Of a stretch of 64,000 bases of DNA, positions 16,089 to 23,935 are shown in pieces. The notes beneath the pieces were generated by a model. The model ran no database searches, was not told the DNA's origin, and saw nothing but the letters and a program-made list of their open reading frames with translations. How positions within the stretch are numbered: the stretch's first letter is position 1; each line of letters starts with the position of its first letter. This stretch comes from Rhizobium sp. 18065. GTDB taxonomy: Bacteria > Pseudomonadota > Alphaproteobacteria > Rhizobiales > Rhizobiaceae. Location of the stretch: contig NZ_CACSJP010000015.1 in the NCBI RefSeq assembly GCF_902706095.1, positions 20,079-84,078 of the forward strand, in the 5' to 3' direction. The position numbers and the translations under genes were made by a program.

Positions 16089-16421
16089 ATGAGCATCTGG
16101 GACTTCTTGTTTACTGCCAAAGGCGAGATGGCCCTTGCAGGCATTGCCGGTTCCGCTGTCTCCGTCGTGATGGAGTGGACCGGTTTTCTTTCAGGGATCC
16201 GGCGCTTGTTTGTCGGCGCCGTGACGGCTTACTTTTTGGCACCTGTCGGCCTGCCCATGTTCAAATGGGCCTTGGGCCAGATTGACGTGCCGGTTGAACA
16301 ATCCGCTGGTGTCGGGGGTTTCATCCTCGGCATCGGCGGTGTGATCATTGTGGAAATCATCCTGAAAGCGTTCCGCATTCGTCGCGCCGAACTCAGGAGT
16401 GCAGTCGATGACAAGGCTTAA
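16089..16421 (+). CDS. Small phage membrane protein, possible second holin or antiholin
   Basis: A 110-residue protein with three predicted membrane helices (about residues 13-30, 38-60 and 73-95) and a basic C-terminus (FRIRRAELRS). It follows the holin by nine bases in the lysis cassette. Small polytopic proteins here often act as holin or antiholin. I recognise no family, so the role is inferred from size, topology and place. Confidence 0.6.
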   Translation: MSIWDFLFTAKGEMALAGIAGSAVSVVMEWTGFLSGIRRLFVGAVTAYFLAPVGLPMFKWALGQIDVPVEQSAGVGGFILGIGGVIIVEIILKAFRIRRAELRSAVDDKA

Positions 16422-16521
16422 GACAAAGCACGTAACCGAAGCCGCCAAGCCTCAAGGGCGGACCATAGTGGCCGCCCTGGTCATTCTTTTGGTCTGGCTC
16501 GCGTTTAATTCCGGCACGTAA
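16408..16521 (+). CDS. Micro-protein with one membrane helix in the lysis cassette
   Basis: A 37-codon gene starting at the ATG at 16408 with an excellent CAGGAG site ten bases upstream; it overlaps the previous gene by 14 bases in another frame. The product is a basic N-terminal stretch (about 18 residues) followed by a single hydrophobic helix (IVAALVILLVWLAF) and a short SGT tail. It would sit in the inner membrane with the basic end in the cytoplasm. Position suggests a lysis accessory function. It has no lipobox or long periplasmic part, so it is not an ordinary spanin. Confidence 0.55.
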   Translation: MTRLKTKHVTEAAKPQGRTIVAALVILLVWLAFNSGT

Positions 16522-16637
16522 ACCGGGCTTGACTATCGTTTCCAATTCGTTCCATATCGTCCCTGCGGACACCAAACGGCGATCAATCGCCATCCCCCTC
16601 CCAAAATATAAGCGCGCGAGCGCTACTGGAGAGATCC

Positions 16638-16853
16638 ATGTCCGCGACCGAAAGCGTCAGCTTTGCTGGCGATAGCCTCCTGAAAATCACCGACGTCATT
16701 GCTCGCACCAGCATGGGCAAGACCACGATCTATCGCAAGATCGAGCAGAAAGCGTTTCCCGCTCCCGTCGCCCTCGGGCCGAAGTCCGTCCGCTGGCTCA
16801 AGTCCGAGGTGGATCAGTGGATCGCCAGCCTGAAACAGCAGGCAGCGGCGTGA
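16638..16853 (+). CDS. AlpA-family prophage regulator
   Basis: A 71-residue protein with the MerR-like winged-helix pattern of the AlpA family: LLKITDVIARTSMGKTTIYRKIEQKAFPAPVALGPKSVRWLKSEVDQWI read in order gives the helix-turn-helix, the FP(A)PV wing and the WxxxEVDxWI end. AlpA proteins activate excision or integrase-linked genes in P4-like elements. A GGAGAG site lies seven bases before the ATG. The upstream gap (16522-16637) has a TTGACT box and repeated TCGT-TCC motifs, possible promoter or regulator sites. The next gene overlaps its stop. Confidence 0.8.
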   Translation: MSATESVSFAGDSLLKITDVIARTSMGKTTIYRKIEQKAFPAPVALGPKSVRWLKSEVDQWIASLKQQAAA

Positions 16854-17176
16854 TGAGCCGCCAGCATCTACGATCTGCGCCACCGTCACAAAGGCGAATT
16901 CCACGCCTGATCTTCGGTGAGACACAGCTGAAAACAAGCTATGACACGGCAAGCAACTTCTATCGCTGGTTCCGAAGGGGAGATAACCGATTTCGCGCGA
17001 ATGGCCTGCACGGACATTCTGGAAGCGTGTTCTTCGAAGCCTTTGATGAAGGTCTCAAGGATTTGCCGTTTGAGACATACAAGGCAGCCTATCTGCGCGA
17101 TGCCGCCCAGCACACACGGATGCGATTTCTTGGGCTTAGGGCTAAACTGAAAGTAGTTTCGAGGACGCAAACATGA
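16853..17176 (+). CDS. Prophage protein of unknown function
   Basis: A 107-residue basic protein starting at the ATG that overlaps the alpA stop (TGATG); its own stop overlaps the next start (ATGA). This double coupling supports the frame against an antisense alternative. It has many Arg and aromatic residues (NFYRWFRRGDNRF, FETYKAAYLRDAAQH) and is probably helical. No recognised domain; a DNA-binding accessory role is conceivable but unsupported. Confidence 0.5.
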   Translation: MSRQHLRSAPPSQRRIPRLIFGETQLKTSYDTASNFYRWFRRGDNRFRANGLHGHSGSVFFEAFDEGLKDLPFETYKAAYLRDAAQHTRMRFLGLRAKLKVVSRTQT

Positions 17177-17397
17177 CCACCGTTGAAATCACTGCAATCT
17201 CGACATTGACTGTTGCTCTGAACGGTATCGCCACCAAGATCGAGCGAGAGAGCGCAGCCGCCTCGGATGCAAGGGCTGAGCTCGATACCGCGGAGAGGAA
17301 TATAGCCGAGCTTTTGACTTTCAAGGCTGACCTTGAGAAGGCTATTTCCCTTCTTGAGGCGGTGCCCGAAACGTCATCGGACCAGACAGCGGCATGA
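17173..17397 (+). CDS. Small coiled-coil prophage protein
   Basis: A 74-residue protein, almost entirely predicted amphipathic helix with heptad-like spacing (residues 15-62: IATKIERESAAASDARAEL and the following LTFKADLEKAISLLEAV). Its ATG overlaps the upstream stop by four bases. No family recognised; probably oligomeric. Confidence 0.5.
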   Translation: MTTVEITAISTLTVALNGIATKIERESAAASDARAELDTAERNIAELLTFKADLEKAISLLEAVPETSSDQTAA

Positions 17398-17407
17398 GGG
17401 CAGGACG

Positions 17408-17722
17408 ATGACCAAAATGTATGATGGTCTCGCACTCGGCGGACCGCTCGACGGCAAAAGGGTCACCCATTTTGACGAACGGTATAAAGTTCCCGAAATG
17501 AACGAAGTGCTTCCCGCTTTCAATGTCGCGGATATGGCCTTGAAAATGAGTGACCTCACTTACGACGTGTTCGAATACGTCCACGTCCGCACTCCTGGTG
17601 GAGACGTCTGGATCCCGTGGGCCGTGCAGGCAAGGAAGCGCTACGACCATAAGATCTGGGACCATCCGCTCGAATTCATCTTCTCCAAACTGATCAGGGC
17701 ATACAGGCCGGAAGGCTACTGA
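17408..17722 (+). CDS. Prophage protein of unknown function
   Basis: A 104-residue protein; the ATG at 17408 is chosen because it follows an AGGACG site and lies ten bases after the upstream stop. The product opens MYDGLALGGPLDGKRVTHFDERYKVPE, a GGPLDG motif found in small phage and plasmid proteins of unknown function, and ends with an aromatic/basic WDHPLEFIFSKLIRAYRPEGY. Its 3' end overlaps the convergent integrase stop by seven bases, so this is the last gene of the rightward early-type cluster. Confidence 0.5.
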   Translation: MTKMYDGLALGGPLDGKRVTHFDERYKVPEMNEVLPAFNVADMALKMSDLTYDVFEYVHVRTPGGDVWIPWAVQARKRYDHKIWDHPLEFIFSKLIRAYRPEGY

Positions 17723-18975
17723 GTTTTCAGGATCTTCCGCGGACCAACAAGCAGATCCGCTGCCGGTGGCGCACCGTCAAGTATAAGGTCAGCCCATAGC
17801 TGGGCCAGCTCGGCGCGTCGATCGAGGTGAAGCGCTCTGTTGTACGCGCCCTCTACCTTGTCCTTCGGTACGTGCGCCAGCATTAGGTCGATCACGGCCT
17901 TATCCGACTTGAACCGTTCATTCATCACCGACGAAAACGTCGCGCGCCAGCCGTGCGGCACGTGCTTGCTGTGATATCCAGACCGGTTGAGAAGGTAGCC
18001 GATTGCATTTTCAGACATCTGCTTGTGCGAGTGCCGGCCATTAGGGAACGCCAATATTCCGCGACCGGTCAACTGGCGCAGCGCCTCGATCGCTTCAATG
18101 GTCTGTCGGGCGAGCGGGACGATGTGATCCCTTGCCTCGTCCTCTTTGTGTTTCAGCTTGAGCTTCAACCTGGCTGCTGGGATTTGCCACAGTGCTTCTT
18201 CCATGGCCTGCGCGTCCCATTCGCTCCACGGCGTGGAGACAAGCGAACCTGGTCGCACCGACGTCAGCGCTAAGATCCTCAGGGCCAGCTTTGTCGCGGG
18301 ATGGGCTGGCGTTGTTTCAGTGGCGCGGAGCATGGCCCGGGCGTCGCCCAGGTCGATGATTGCCGGCTGCTTGCCCTTCTTGATCGGCGCCATGGCCTTC
18401 TGGATCACAGCGGCCGGATCTGCGCCTGCTCTCCCTGACGCAATGGCATAGACGAACACGCTCGACATCCGCTGCCGGATCCGCCGGGCGGTCTCGGCCG
18501 CACCCCGCTTTTCGACCACGCGCAGTACGGGCAAAATATCGCTTGGCCCGATATCCTTGACGAGGAAGCTACCGAGGTAGGGAAAGATCTCTTTCTCCAG
18601 GCTCTCGATCACGTCCAGCGCGTGGCGCTCGACCCATTGTGGTTTCTGCAGCTCGAACCACTCACGGGCAACGGCTTCGAAGCTCTCGGCGTCGGCCATG
18701 GCCGGGGACAGCCTTTCAATCTTCTTCACCGCCGATGGATCGCGGCCGGCTTTGAGATCGTCACGGGCTTTGTCGCGCGCCTTCCTGGCATCGCTCAAAC
18801 TCATGTCCGGATAGGTGCCGAGCGACAGGAGCTTTTCTTTATCGCGAAACAGGTACCGCCAGCGCCATAGCCGAGAGCCCGTCGTAGAGACATAGACGTG
18901 AAGGCCGCCCGAGTCGGTCAGCTTGTAGGGCTTGCCGGCGGCCTTGGCGTTTTTGACCTTCGCATCTGTCAGCAT
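17716..18975 (-). CDS. int: P4-type tyrosine integrase
   Basis: The 419-residue product starts at the ATG at 18975, giving MLTDAKVKNAKAAGKPYKLTD, the standard opening of the DUF4102 arm-DNA-binding domain (residues 1-90). A core-binding domain (about 95-190) and catalytic domain follow, with Arg241 (RPGSL), His284 (HIVPL), His341 and Arg344 (HGWR), His368 and the nucleophile Tyr378 (AYNRA). All catalytic residues are present. It recombines phage and host attachment sites, probably in the adjacent tRNA-Ser. A longer open frame upstream runs through the repeat region and lacks family similarity. Confidence 0.92.
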   Translation of the reverse strand: MLTDAKVKNAKAAGKPYKLTDSGGLHVYVSTTGSRLWRWRYLFRDKEKLLSLGTYPDMSLSDARKARDKARDDLKAGRDPSAVKKIERLSPAMADAESFEAVAREWFELQKPQWVERHALDVIESLEKEIFPYLGSFLVKDIGPSDILPVLRVVEKRGAAETARRIRQRMSSVFVYAIASGRAGADPAAVIQKAMAPIKKGKQPAIIDLGDARAMLRATETTPAHPATKLALRILALTSVRPGSLVSTPWSEWDAQAMEEALWQIPAARLKLKLKHKEDEARDHIVPLARQTIEAIEALRQLTGRGILAFPNGRHSHKQMSENAIGYLLNRSGYHSKHVPHGWRATFSSVMNERFKSDKAVIDLMLAHVPKDKVEGAYNRALHLDRRAELAQLWADLILDGAPPAADLLVGPRKILKTQ

Positions 18976-18989
18976 ATGTGGCTCTGTCC

Positions 18990-19128
18990 GATACCCGTTT
19001 TTTCCGTTTTGATACCCGTAAAAGTACCCGCTTTTATCGGGGCTTGTACGGTTCATGCCGGAACTAATTGGGACTAAACAGACACGCAAATGCGTTGGAG
19101 ATCAAGGCTATTTCGAACTAAGTGGGAC
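18990..19128. repeat. Repeats between integrase gene and tRNA (candidate arm-type sites)
   Basis: Near the integrase start, GATACCCGT occurs at 18990-18998 and 19011-19019, with GTACCCG at 19024-19030. Nearer the tRNA, GAACTAATTGGGAC (19061-19074) recurs as GAACTAAGTGGGAC (19115-19128), with a further partial CCAATTGGGA just after. Directly repeated short motifs beside the attachment site are typical of integrase arm or accessory factor sites. Confidence 0.5.
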
Positions 19129-19145
19129 CAATTGGGATGGACTGG

Positions 19146-19235
19146 TGGCGGAAGAGGTGGGATTCGAACCCACGGTACGGTCTCCCGCACGCCGGTTTTC
19201 AAGACCGGTTCCTTAAACCGCTCGGACACTCTTCC
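19146..19235 (-). tRNA. tRNA-Ser (anticodon UGA)
   Basis: A 90-base class II tRNA read on the minus strand: acceptor GGAAGAG paired with CTCTTCC, anticodon loop CTTGAAA (anticodon TGA, reads UCA), a long variable arm, T-loop GGTTCGAATCC and an encoded CCA end. Its 3' end faces the integrase gene, so this is the likely integration site; the tRNA is complete, as expected if the phage core sequence rebuilds the 3' end. Confidence 0.95.
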
Positions 19236-19527
19236 GGACGTCTGCCTTATGCGCAAAGACGGTGATCTTTGCAAGATGGTTTGTGGTCCGCCCCAGCTCG
19301 TCGATAACCGCTGGCAGGTGGCGCGGTCGCAGACGAACTCACGCTACGTCAATTAACGCATTGCTAACCATAAACAAATTTTCCCTGCGGCAAAGTTGTG
19401 ACTTTTCCCATTTTGGCCATTTTTCACAGGCCTTCTTGCTCCGAAGTGAGACAGTTGCGGGTTTTCCCGCGCGTGGCCGGGTTCGTGGCGGGGGATGCTG
19501 CGGCCGAAATGGACAAAAGTGGGACGC

Positions 19528-20622
19528 ATGGAAGTCAAGGGTAGCGGCCGTCTGATCAGCGGTGCCAAATGGGTCGGGATTGCGGTTCTCTGCAGCCTCG
19601 CCGCATCGTGTTCGACAACCAGGGAGACGGCGTCCAACAAGAAGCGTTCGAAGGAATATTTCGCCGAGTCGGAATATGGCGTGAAGGCCAGCCCGCGCAT
19701 GGTGGCGAGCGGTCCGGTGCCCAAGGGTGGCGGTCGCGCCATGGTCGGCAAGCCGTATACGGTCAAGGGCAAGGTCTATGTGCCGAAGGACAATCCCGGC
19801 TATGACAAGACCGGGATCGCCTCCTGGTACGGTTCGGCCTTCCATGGCCGACAGACGGCCAATGGCGAACTCTACGACCAGCATTATCTCTCGGCCGCCC
19901 ATCCGACCCTGCCGCTGCCAAGCTATGCGCGGGTGACCAACATGACCAATGGTAGCTCGGTGGTCGTGCGCATCAACGATCGCGGACCGTTCCATGCCGG
20001 CCGGATCATCGACCTGTCCAACAAGACCGCCGACATGCTCGACATGGCCCATAGCGGCACCGGCAAGGTGCGGGTTCAATATGTCGGCCCGGCGCGCATG
20101 GACGGCCATGACATGCCGTTCCTGATGGCGTCGTATGTGAAGAAGGGCGACCGCTCGCCGCATGTCGATCCGCAAGGCCAGATTGCGTCCGGCGTGATGG
20201 TCGCCTCCAATGATGTGGCGATCCCGCAGTATCGTCCGGACAATACGATGGGCGACACACCGTTGAACGCCGCGCCGAGTTACCAGACGGCGCTGGCCGG
20301 CCCGACGCCGAGTGGTGGGGCATCGGCCAATACGTTGCAGGCGCAGCTGATGGCCCAGCCGGGGATGATGCCGACGGCGAACCCGGGACTGGCTGAACAG
20401 TTTGCCATGCTGCCCGATTTCGGGCCGATCCCAGCCGAGCGTCCGGCACATGTGCCCGGACTGGATGGCTCCGGCTATGCGGCGGCCTATGGCGAAACTG
20501 CAGCTGTGCCGCAAGCCGCGCTTGCCTTCGACGCCGTTATGGTGCGCAATGACGGCCTCACCGAGGCCTCGATTCTGTCGTCGGTCGCGCACGGCAAGAC
20601 CCGGATCTCGACCGGGGGCTGA
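19528..20622 (+). CDS. rlpA: RlpA-family septal ring lytic transglycosylase
   Basis: A 364-residue protein starting at the ATG at 19528. The hydrophobic N-terminus (residues 14-27) ends in AASC, a weak lipobox, so it may be an outer-membrane lipoprotein. Residues about 95-190 form the double-psi beta-barrel: TGIASWYGSAFHGRQTANGE, then VTNMTNGSSVVVRINDRGPF and RIIDLSNKTADML. RlpA cuts glycan strands without stem peptides and helps separate daughter cells. The C-terminal half is a low-complexity Ala/Pro/Met-rich region with no SPOR domain seen, unlike E. coli RlpA. It is followed by a carboxypeptidase gene, another wall enzyme. Confidence 0.85.
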   Translation: MEVKGSGRLISGAKWVGIAVLCSLAASCSTTRETASNKKRSKEYFAESEYGVKASPRMVASGPVPKGGGRAMVGKPYTVKGKVYVPKDNPGYDKTGIASWYGSAFHGRQTANGELYDQHYLSAAHPTLPLPSYARVTNMTNGSSVVVRINDRGPFHAGRIIDLSNKTADMLDMAHSGTGKVRVQYVGPARMDGHDMPFLMASYVKKGDRSPHVDPQGQIASGVMVASNDVAIPQYRPDNTMGDTPLNAAPSYQTALAGPTPSGGASANTLQAQLMAQPGMMPTANPGLAEQFAMLPDFGPIPAERPAHVPGLDGSGYAAAYGETAAVPQAALAFDAVMVRNDGLTEASILSSVAHGKTRISTGG

Positions 20623-20705
20623 GCACGGCGTCCGGCGCCCGGGACTTCGACACAGACATCGACACCCCCATCGACACAGTCGGGACAAGAAGCCGAAGTT
20701 AGTTC

Positions 20706-21890
20706 ATGCGATATCGCCTTGCCGCGAGGTTCATCCTCGTCTTCCTGCTGATCGGCCTCGTCGTTTCACCACTGCTGGCAACGCATGGCATGGCACAGAC
20801 GACACCTGCGCCCGCCTTGTTCGAAACCAAGGCGGCGCAGGTCTATCTGATCGAAGCCTCGACCGGCACCGTGCTCCTCGCCAAGGGCGAGCGCCAGCCT
20901 TTTGCGCCGGCGTCGCTGGCCAAGCTGATGACGCTGGAGATCGTTTTCGATGCGCTGACGCGCGGCGAAATCCGGCTCGACACGATCTATCCGGTTTCGG
21001 AATATGCCTGGCGCACCGGCGGTGCGCCGTCGCGGACCTCGACAATGTTTGCCGCCGTCAAGAGCCAAGTGCCGGTGGGCGATCTGGTCAAGGGCGTCGC
21101 GGTGCAGACCGCCAATGACGGCTGCCTGATCCTCGCCGAGGGCATGTCAGGCTCGGAGGCGAATTTTGTCGAGCGGATGAACGCGCGGGCAAAGGCTCTG
21201 GGGCTGAAAGACACGACATTCGGCAATGCCACCGGGCTGCCGCATCCGGACAATGCCTCGACGCTGGTCGACCTGGTGACGCTGGCGCAGCTTCTGCAGG
21301 CGCGCTATCCGGAACTCTACCTGACCTTCAGGCTGCCGGAATTCGAATGGAACAAGATCCTGCAGCGCAACCGCAATCCGTTGCTGGCGATCGGCGCCGA
21401 CGGATTGGGCACGGGTTTTGCCGAGGGCAGCGGCTTTGCCATTGTCGCCTCTGCCGAACGCCAGGGACGGCGGCTATTCCTCGGCATGAACGGGCTTGCC
21501 ACCGACAAGGAGCGCACCGAGGAAGCGAGGCGCGTGCTCGACTGGGGGTTCAACGCCTTCGAGATGCGCGAACTGTTCAAGGCGGGCGAAGTGATCGGCG
21601 AGGCCAGCGTCTATGGCGGGGCAAGCTCCACGGTGCCGCTGGTCGCCGAGCAACCGGTGCTGGTCTATGTGCCGGTCAACAATCCCGATCGCCTGCAGGC
21701 GAAGGTGGTCTATCGCTGGCCGCTTGATCCACCGGTGGCCGAAGGGGCGCAGATCGCGTCGCTGTCGGTGTTTTCCGGCGAGCGGCTGTTGCGCAGCGTG
21801 CCGCTGCAGAGCGCATCGGGCGTCGAGGTCGGGACGCTTCGCCAGCGGGCAACCGACGCATTGATCGAAATGCTGTTCTTCTGGTTATAG
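20706..21890 (+). CDS. D-alanyl-D-alanine carboxypeptidase-like protein (S11) with altered motifs
   Basis: A 394-residue exported protein (signal peptide about 1-30). The S11 fold is clear: SLAK at residues 70-73 is the intact SxxK serine motif. The second motif reads TAN (135-137) instead of SxN, and the third reads GTG (235-237, in ADGLGTGF) instead of KTG, so the conserved lysine is missing. The C-terminal PBP5-type beta domain (about 275-380) is present and ends in a hydrophobic FFWL. Active members trim pentapeptides in the periplasm; this one may be weak, altered or non-catalytic. It lies 83 bases after rlpA and upstream of tmk-holB-metG. Confidence 0.85.
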   Translation: MRYRLAARFILVFLLIGLVVSPLLATHGMAQTTPAPALFETKAAQVYLIEASTGTVLLAKGERQPFAPASLAKLMTLEIVFDALTRGEIRLDTIYPVSEYAWRTGGAPSRTSTMFAAVKSQVPVGDLVKGVAVQTANDGCLILAEGMSGSEANFVERMNARAKALGLKDTTFGNATGLPHPDNASTLVDLVTLAQLLQARYPELYLTFRLPEFEWNKILQRNRNPLLAIGADGLGTGFAEGSGFAIVASAERQGRRLFLGMNGLATDKERTEEARRVLDWGFNAFEMRELFKAGEVIGEASVYGGASSTVPLVAEQPVLVYVPVNNPDRLQAKVVYRWPLDPPVAEGAQIASLSVFSGERLLRSVPLQSASGVEVGTLRQRATDALIEMLFFWL

Positions 21891-22023
21891 GTGTGAAAGC
21901 AGTGCTGCGGACGAGACCCGGGTTTCACTGGTCACATTCTTGCGCTAGACGCGTAGTACAGCCATTTATGGCACGTTGAGAAATCCGCCTGCGGGCGCAA
22001 GAATAGCGGGAAGTGGGCAGGCA

Positions 22024-22752
22024 TTGGCAACCGGACGCGGATTGTTCGTCAGTTTCGAAGGAGGCGAGGGGGCCGGGAAATCGACCCAGATCCGCCGCCT
22101 TGCCGAAAGCTTGCGCCAGACGGGCCATCAGGTGCTGCTGACGCGCGAGCCCGGCGGATCGCCGGGGGCAGAAGCCCTGCGGCATGTGCTTTTGTCCGGG
22201 GCAGCCGAGGCCTTTGGCGTGCGCATGGAGGCTATGCTGTTTGCGGCAGCGCGGGCGGACCATCTGGCAACCGTCATCCGGCCGGCGCTGGCGACCGGCC
22301 AGATCGTGCTGTGCGACCGCTTCGTCGATTCCTCGCGGGTCTATCAGGGCGTGACCGGCAATCTCGAGCCGGCGCTGATGGCGGCGCTCGAACGGGTGGC
22401 GGTCGGCAAGACGATGCCGGACGTTACCCTCATTCTCGATCTTCCCGCCGATGTGGGACTGGCGCGGGCACGCAGGCGGGCCGGCGAGCAGAGCCAGACG
22501 GCGGCGCCCGACCGGTTCGAGCGCGAAGAAATCGATGTGCATGAGAAGCGCCGCCAGGCATTTCTCGACATTGCCCAGCGCGAGCCGGCGCGCTGCCGCG
22601 TCGTCGACGCCAGTTTCGATGTCGACAGGATCGCCAAGGACATCCTCGCCGAGGTGACGCTGGTCCTCGTGCAACGTGGGTCGGGCGGCGCGTCGGGCAA
22701 CGGGTCTGGCGGCATGTCCAATGCAAGCCACGAGACGGCGGCGGCGCGATGA
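22024..22752 (+). CDS. tmk: Thymidylate kinase
   Basis: dTMP kinase, making dTDP for DNA synthesis. The start is set at the TTG at 22024, preceded by GGGAAGTGGGCAGG, so that the protein (242 residues) begins ATGRGLFVSFEGGEGAGKST, as in other rhizobial enzymes. The P-loop is GGEGAGKS, the DRF motif (CDRFVDSS) follows at about 88-95, and a lid region is rich in Arg (ARARRRAGEQSQ). The C-terminus has an extra Gly/Ser-rich tail (about 30 residues) beyond the usual end. It overlaps holB by four bases (ATGA), an arrangement common in alphaproteobacteria. Confidence 0.93.
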   Translation: MATGRGLFVSFEGGEGAGKSTQIRRLAESLRQTGHQVLLTREPGGSPGAEALRHVLLSGAAEAFGVRMEAMLFAAARADHLATVIRPALATGQIVLCDRFVDSSRVYQGVTGNLEPALMAALERVAVGKTMPDVTLILDLPADVGLARARRRAGEQSQTAAPDRFEREEIDVHEKRRQAFLDIAQREPARCRVVDASFDVDRIAKDILAEVTLVLVQRGSGGASGNGSGGMSNASHETAAAR

Positions 22753-23774
22753 GCGAGGAACGGGCAGGCCTGCTGGACGGCGCCATTGCGCCGATGCTGA
22801 ATACCCGGCTGTTCGGTCATGGGGAGGCGGAGGATTTTCTGGCGCGGGGATACCGATCGGGCAAGGGTCATCATGCGATCCTGATCGAAGGCCCCGAAGG
22901 CATCGGCAAGGCGACGCTGGCCTTCCGCTTTGCCAATCATGTCCTGCGCTATCCCGATCCGCTGACCGCGCCCGATGCGATCGCCGATCCCGATCCTGAT
23001 CACACGATCAGCCGGCAGATCGCCTCCGGTGCCAGCCACAACCTGTTGCATCTGTCGCGACCGGTGGACGAAAAGACCGGCCGGGTGAAATCGGCGATCA
23101 CGGTCGACGAGGTGCGCCGGGCCGGGCATTTCTTCAGCCAGACGTCGGGCACCGGCAACTGGCGGATCGTGATCATCGATCCGGCTGACGACCTGAACCG
23201 CAATGCCGCCAATGCGATCCTGAAAATTCTCGAGGAACCGCCGAAGCGGGCGATGTTCCTGGTGCTAAGCCATGCGCCAGGCAAGCTGTTGCCGACCATC
23301 CGCTCGCGCTGCCTGCCGCTCCGGCTCGATCAGCTTTCGCCAGATGCCATGGATCAGGCGCTCGGGCAACTCGGCCTTGCCATTCCGGCGGAGCGGCGCG
23401 AGGCTTTACTGGCGCTCGCCAAGGGCAGCGTGGCGCGGGCGCTGAAGCTGGTGAATTATGGCGGCGCCGACATCCTGTCGGCCTTCGACGAGATGCTGGC
23501 AGCGCAAGGGCCGGGGCAACGCCGGATGATGTTCAAGATCGCCGATGCGCTGGCGGGCAAGGACAGCGACGTCGCGTTCGGCTTCTTCACCGAGCATCTC
23601 GGCGATCACCTGGGCGATCTCGCCCGCCGCCTGGCGCTGTCGGGCGACCTGAACGCGGCGGAGCACTATGCGCGGCTGACCTCGACGGTCAATGAACAGC
23701 TGACGCTTGCCAGCGCTTATAATCTCGACCGCAAGCAGACCATTCTCGACGTGCTGGCCGCCATCGCGCGCTGA
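22749..23774 (+). CDS. holB: DNA polymerase III subunit delta'
   Basis: A 341-residue clamp-loader subunit. GPEGIGKAT (about residues 42-50) is the P-loop of the AAA+ fold; a segment NAANAILKILEEPPKRAMFLVLSHAPGKLLPTIRSRC shows the sensor 1 and SRC arginine-finger regions that are diagnostic of delta'. The zinc-binding cysteines seen in E. coli are absent, as is normal in this group. It assembles with the tau/gamma and delta subunits to load the sliding clamp. Translationally coupled to tmk. Confidence 0.93.
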   Translation: MSEERAGLLDGAIAPMLNTRLFGHGEAEDFLARGYRSGKGHHAILIEGPEGIGKATLAFRFANHVLRYPDPLTAPDAIADPDPDHTISRQIASGASHNLLHLSRPVDEKTGRVKSAITVDEVRRAGHFFSQTSGTGNWRIVIIDPADDLNRNAANAILKILEEPPKRAMFLVLSHAPGKLLPTIRSRCLPLRLDQLSPDAMDQALGQLGLAIPAERREALLALAKGSVARALKLVNYGGADILSAFDEMLAAQGPGQRRMMFKIADALAGKDSDVAFGFFTEHLGDHLGDLARRLALSGDLNAAEHYARLTSTVNEQLTLASAYNLDRKQTILDVLAAIAR

Positions 23775-23935
23775 AGGCTTGACGCGACGACAGGGCAGTG
23801 CAGCAAACTTGCTGTTCCTAAATCCGGCGGAATGTTCTAAGAGCGAGCGACCCCATTTTTGTGCACGCCATTGCGGACGGAATTTTCCCGGAATGGCTCC
23901 AGACATCGCAAACCACGCAAAGACAACAAGAAGCC

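Larger units (their letters stand above)
1..19145. mobile_element. Temperate podovirus-type prophage (right-hand part)
   Basis: The segment combines a P4-type integrase beside a tRNA-Ser, an AlpA-like regulator, an endolysin/holin cassette, an N4-gp56-type capsid, adaptor and tail-fibre genes and a PLxRFG-type internal protein. No tail tube, tape-measure or sheath gene is seen, which fits a short-tailed phage. The right boundary is placed at the 3' end of the tRNA; the left boundary, portal and terminase are outside the window. All recognised phage genes are open, so nothing here shows decay, but completeness cannot be judged from this part alone. Confidence 0.9.
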
